Origin: Sinomonas sp. ASV322
GTDB taxonomy: Bacteria > Actinomycetota > Actinomycetes > Actinomycetales > Micrococcaceae
DNA: 64,000 nt
Reading direction: 5' to 3'
NCBI RefSeq assembly: GCF_030908245.1
Contig: NZ_JAVFJJ010000003.1
Coordinates: forward strand, 248,001-312,000
Shown here: piece after piece, positions 63,506-64,000 of the stretch
How positions within the stretch are numbered: the first letter of the stretch is position 1
How the letters are laid out: the number at the start of each line of letters is the position of its first letter
Notes under the pieces: generated by a model
What the model saw: only the letters and a program-made list of their open reading frames with translations
Told to the model about the DNA's origin: nothing
Databases searched by the model: none
Made by a program: the position numbers and the translations under genes

Positions 63506-64000
63506 CCGCTCGCTCTGCGGACGGCTCCGCGCACAACGCCGCGGCACGCGGGACTGGGGCGGTCTGGGCGCCGCGGCCTCGCTCGATCGCGCTCGTCCTG
63601 GGTGACGAGCGGATCGCGCTCGACGATCTTGGTGGGGGATGGCGGGGCGTGCCGGCCGGGCACACCGAGCGCGTCGCGGCCGCGCTCACGGCCGGGGCCC
63701 GTTATGGGTACGTCGTGGACGGAGACGGGCCGTTCCCGGACCCGCGGTCCCTGCGACAGCCCGACGGCGTCCACGCCCTCTCGGCAGGCTTCGACCCGGG
63801 ACGGCACGCGTGGCTGGATGCCGCATGGACGGGCCGCGCGCTCGCGGGATCGGTCCTGTACGAGCTGCACCTCGGCACGTTCACGCCCGAGGGGACGCTC
63901 GACGCCGCCGCCGGCCGCCTCGCCTATCTCGCGGATCTCGGCGTCGACTTTGTCGAGCTCCTGCCCGTCAACGCGTTCAACGGGCCGCACAACTGGGGCT
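63502..64000 (+). CDS. treZ: malto-oligosyltrehalose trehalohydrolase, 5' part
   Basis: Releases trehalose from the TreY product. Only the first 166 codons are in the window; there is no stop. The ATG 63502 overlaps the treY stop (ATGA). The N-terminal CBM48-like region ([40 protein letters not shown]) and the start of the GH13 barrel ([39 protein letters not shown]) are the TreZ pattern. Confidence 0.94.
   Translation, partial: MTARSADGSAHNAAARGTGAVWAPRPRSIALVLGDERIALDDLGGGWRGVPAGHTERVAAALTAGARYGYVVDGDGPFPDPRSLRQPDGVHALSAGFDPGRHAWLDAAWTGRALAGSVLYELHLGTFTPEGTLDAAAGRLAYLADLGVDFVELLPVNAFNGPHNWG

Overview
The window is high-GC actinobacterial chromosome. The ribosomal neighbourhood (rpoA-rplQ-truA, rplM-rpsI, then glmM, coaA, glmS, acpS, nnrD), the abundance of GTG starts and the many extended -10 leaderless promoters fit Micrococcaceae (Arthrobacter or Sinomonas relatives). 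I saw no tRNA, rRNA, insertion sequence, phage gene or CRISPR array.

Layout. (1) 1-2066: 3' end of rpoA, then rplQ and truA. (2) 2133-5217: a membrane histidine kinase and a divergent response regulator sharing a palindromic control region, followed by an HPt-like protein that lacks its phospho-histidine. (3) 5248-19963, all minus strand: two complete Tad/Flp pilus operons in tandem with the same order (pilin, TadE, TadG, CpaB, CpaE/TadZ, TadA, TadB, TadC), plus four Flp pilins in all. No prepilin peptidase is present. (4) 20442-21427: rplM-rpsI. (5) 21658-26637, minus strand: a GT2-GtrA fusion and two paralogous GT39 (YkcB-like) membrane glycosyltransferases, visibly lower in GC than their surroundings. 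(6) 26914-36840: housekeeping genes, including amino-sugar and cofactor synthesis (glmM, glmS, coaA, acpS, nnrD), mscL, a VanY-like carboxypeptidase, a methyltransferase and a DinB-fold protein, mostly with their own leaderless promoters. (7) 37022-56217: a surface polysaccharide locus. galE and a polyprenyl-phosphate sugar transferase face left. A tightly overlapping rightward operon encodes a PglK-like ABC flippase, several GT2/GT4/CgeB glycosyltransferases, an acyltransferase, a Wzy-like polymerase/ligase, and a nonulosonic-acid module (CMP-sugar synthetase plus a CBS-NeuB-SAF-TIM fusion) next to a possible nonulosonate transferase. (8) 56401-64000: trehalose from glycogen (glgX, treX, treY and the start of treZ).

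How the parts fit together. The glycan operon should build undecaprenyl-linked repeat units: the sugar transferase starts them, the glycosyltransferases extend them, the ABC protein flips them and the Wzy-like protein polymerises them. They may carry a sialic-acid-like sugar. Tad pili and this polysaccharide would both shape the cell surface. The most interesting signals are the duplicated Tad loci with a structured pilin leader and a degenerate HPt protein, the tri-modular NeuB fusion with its neighbour, a 32-bp periodic repeat array upstream of the methyltransferase, and a glycosyltransferase whose frame runs through a repeat into the next gene.
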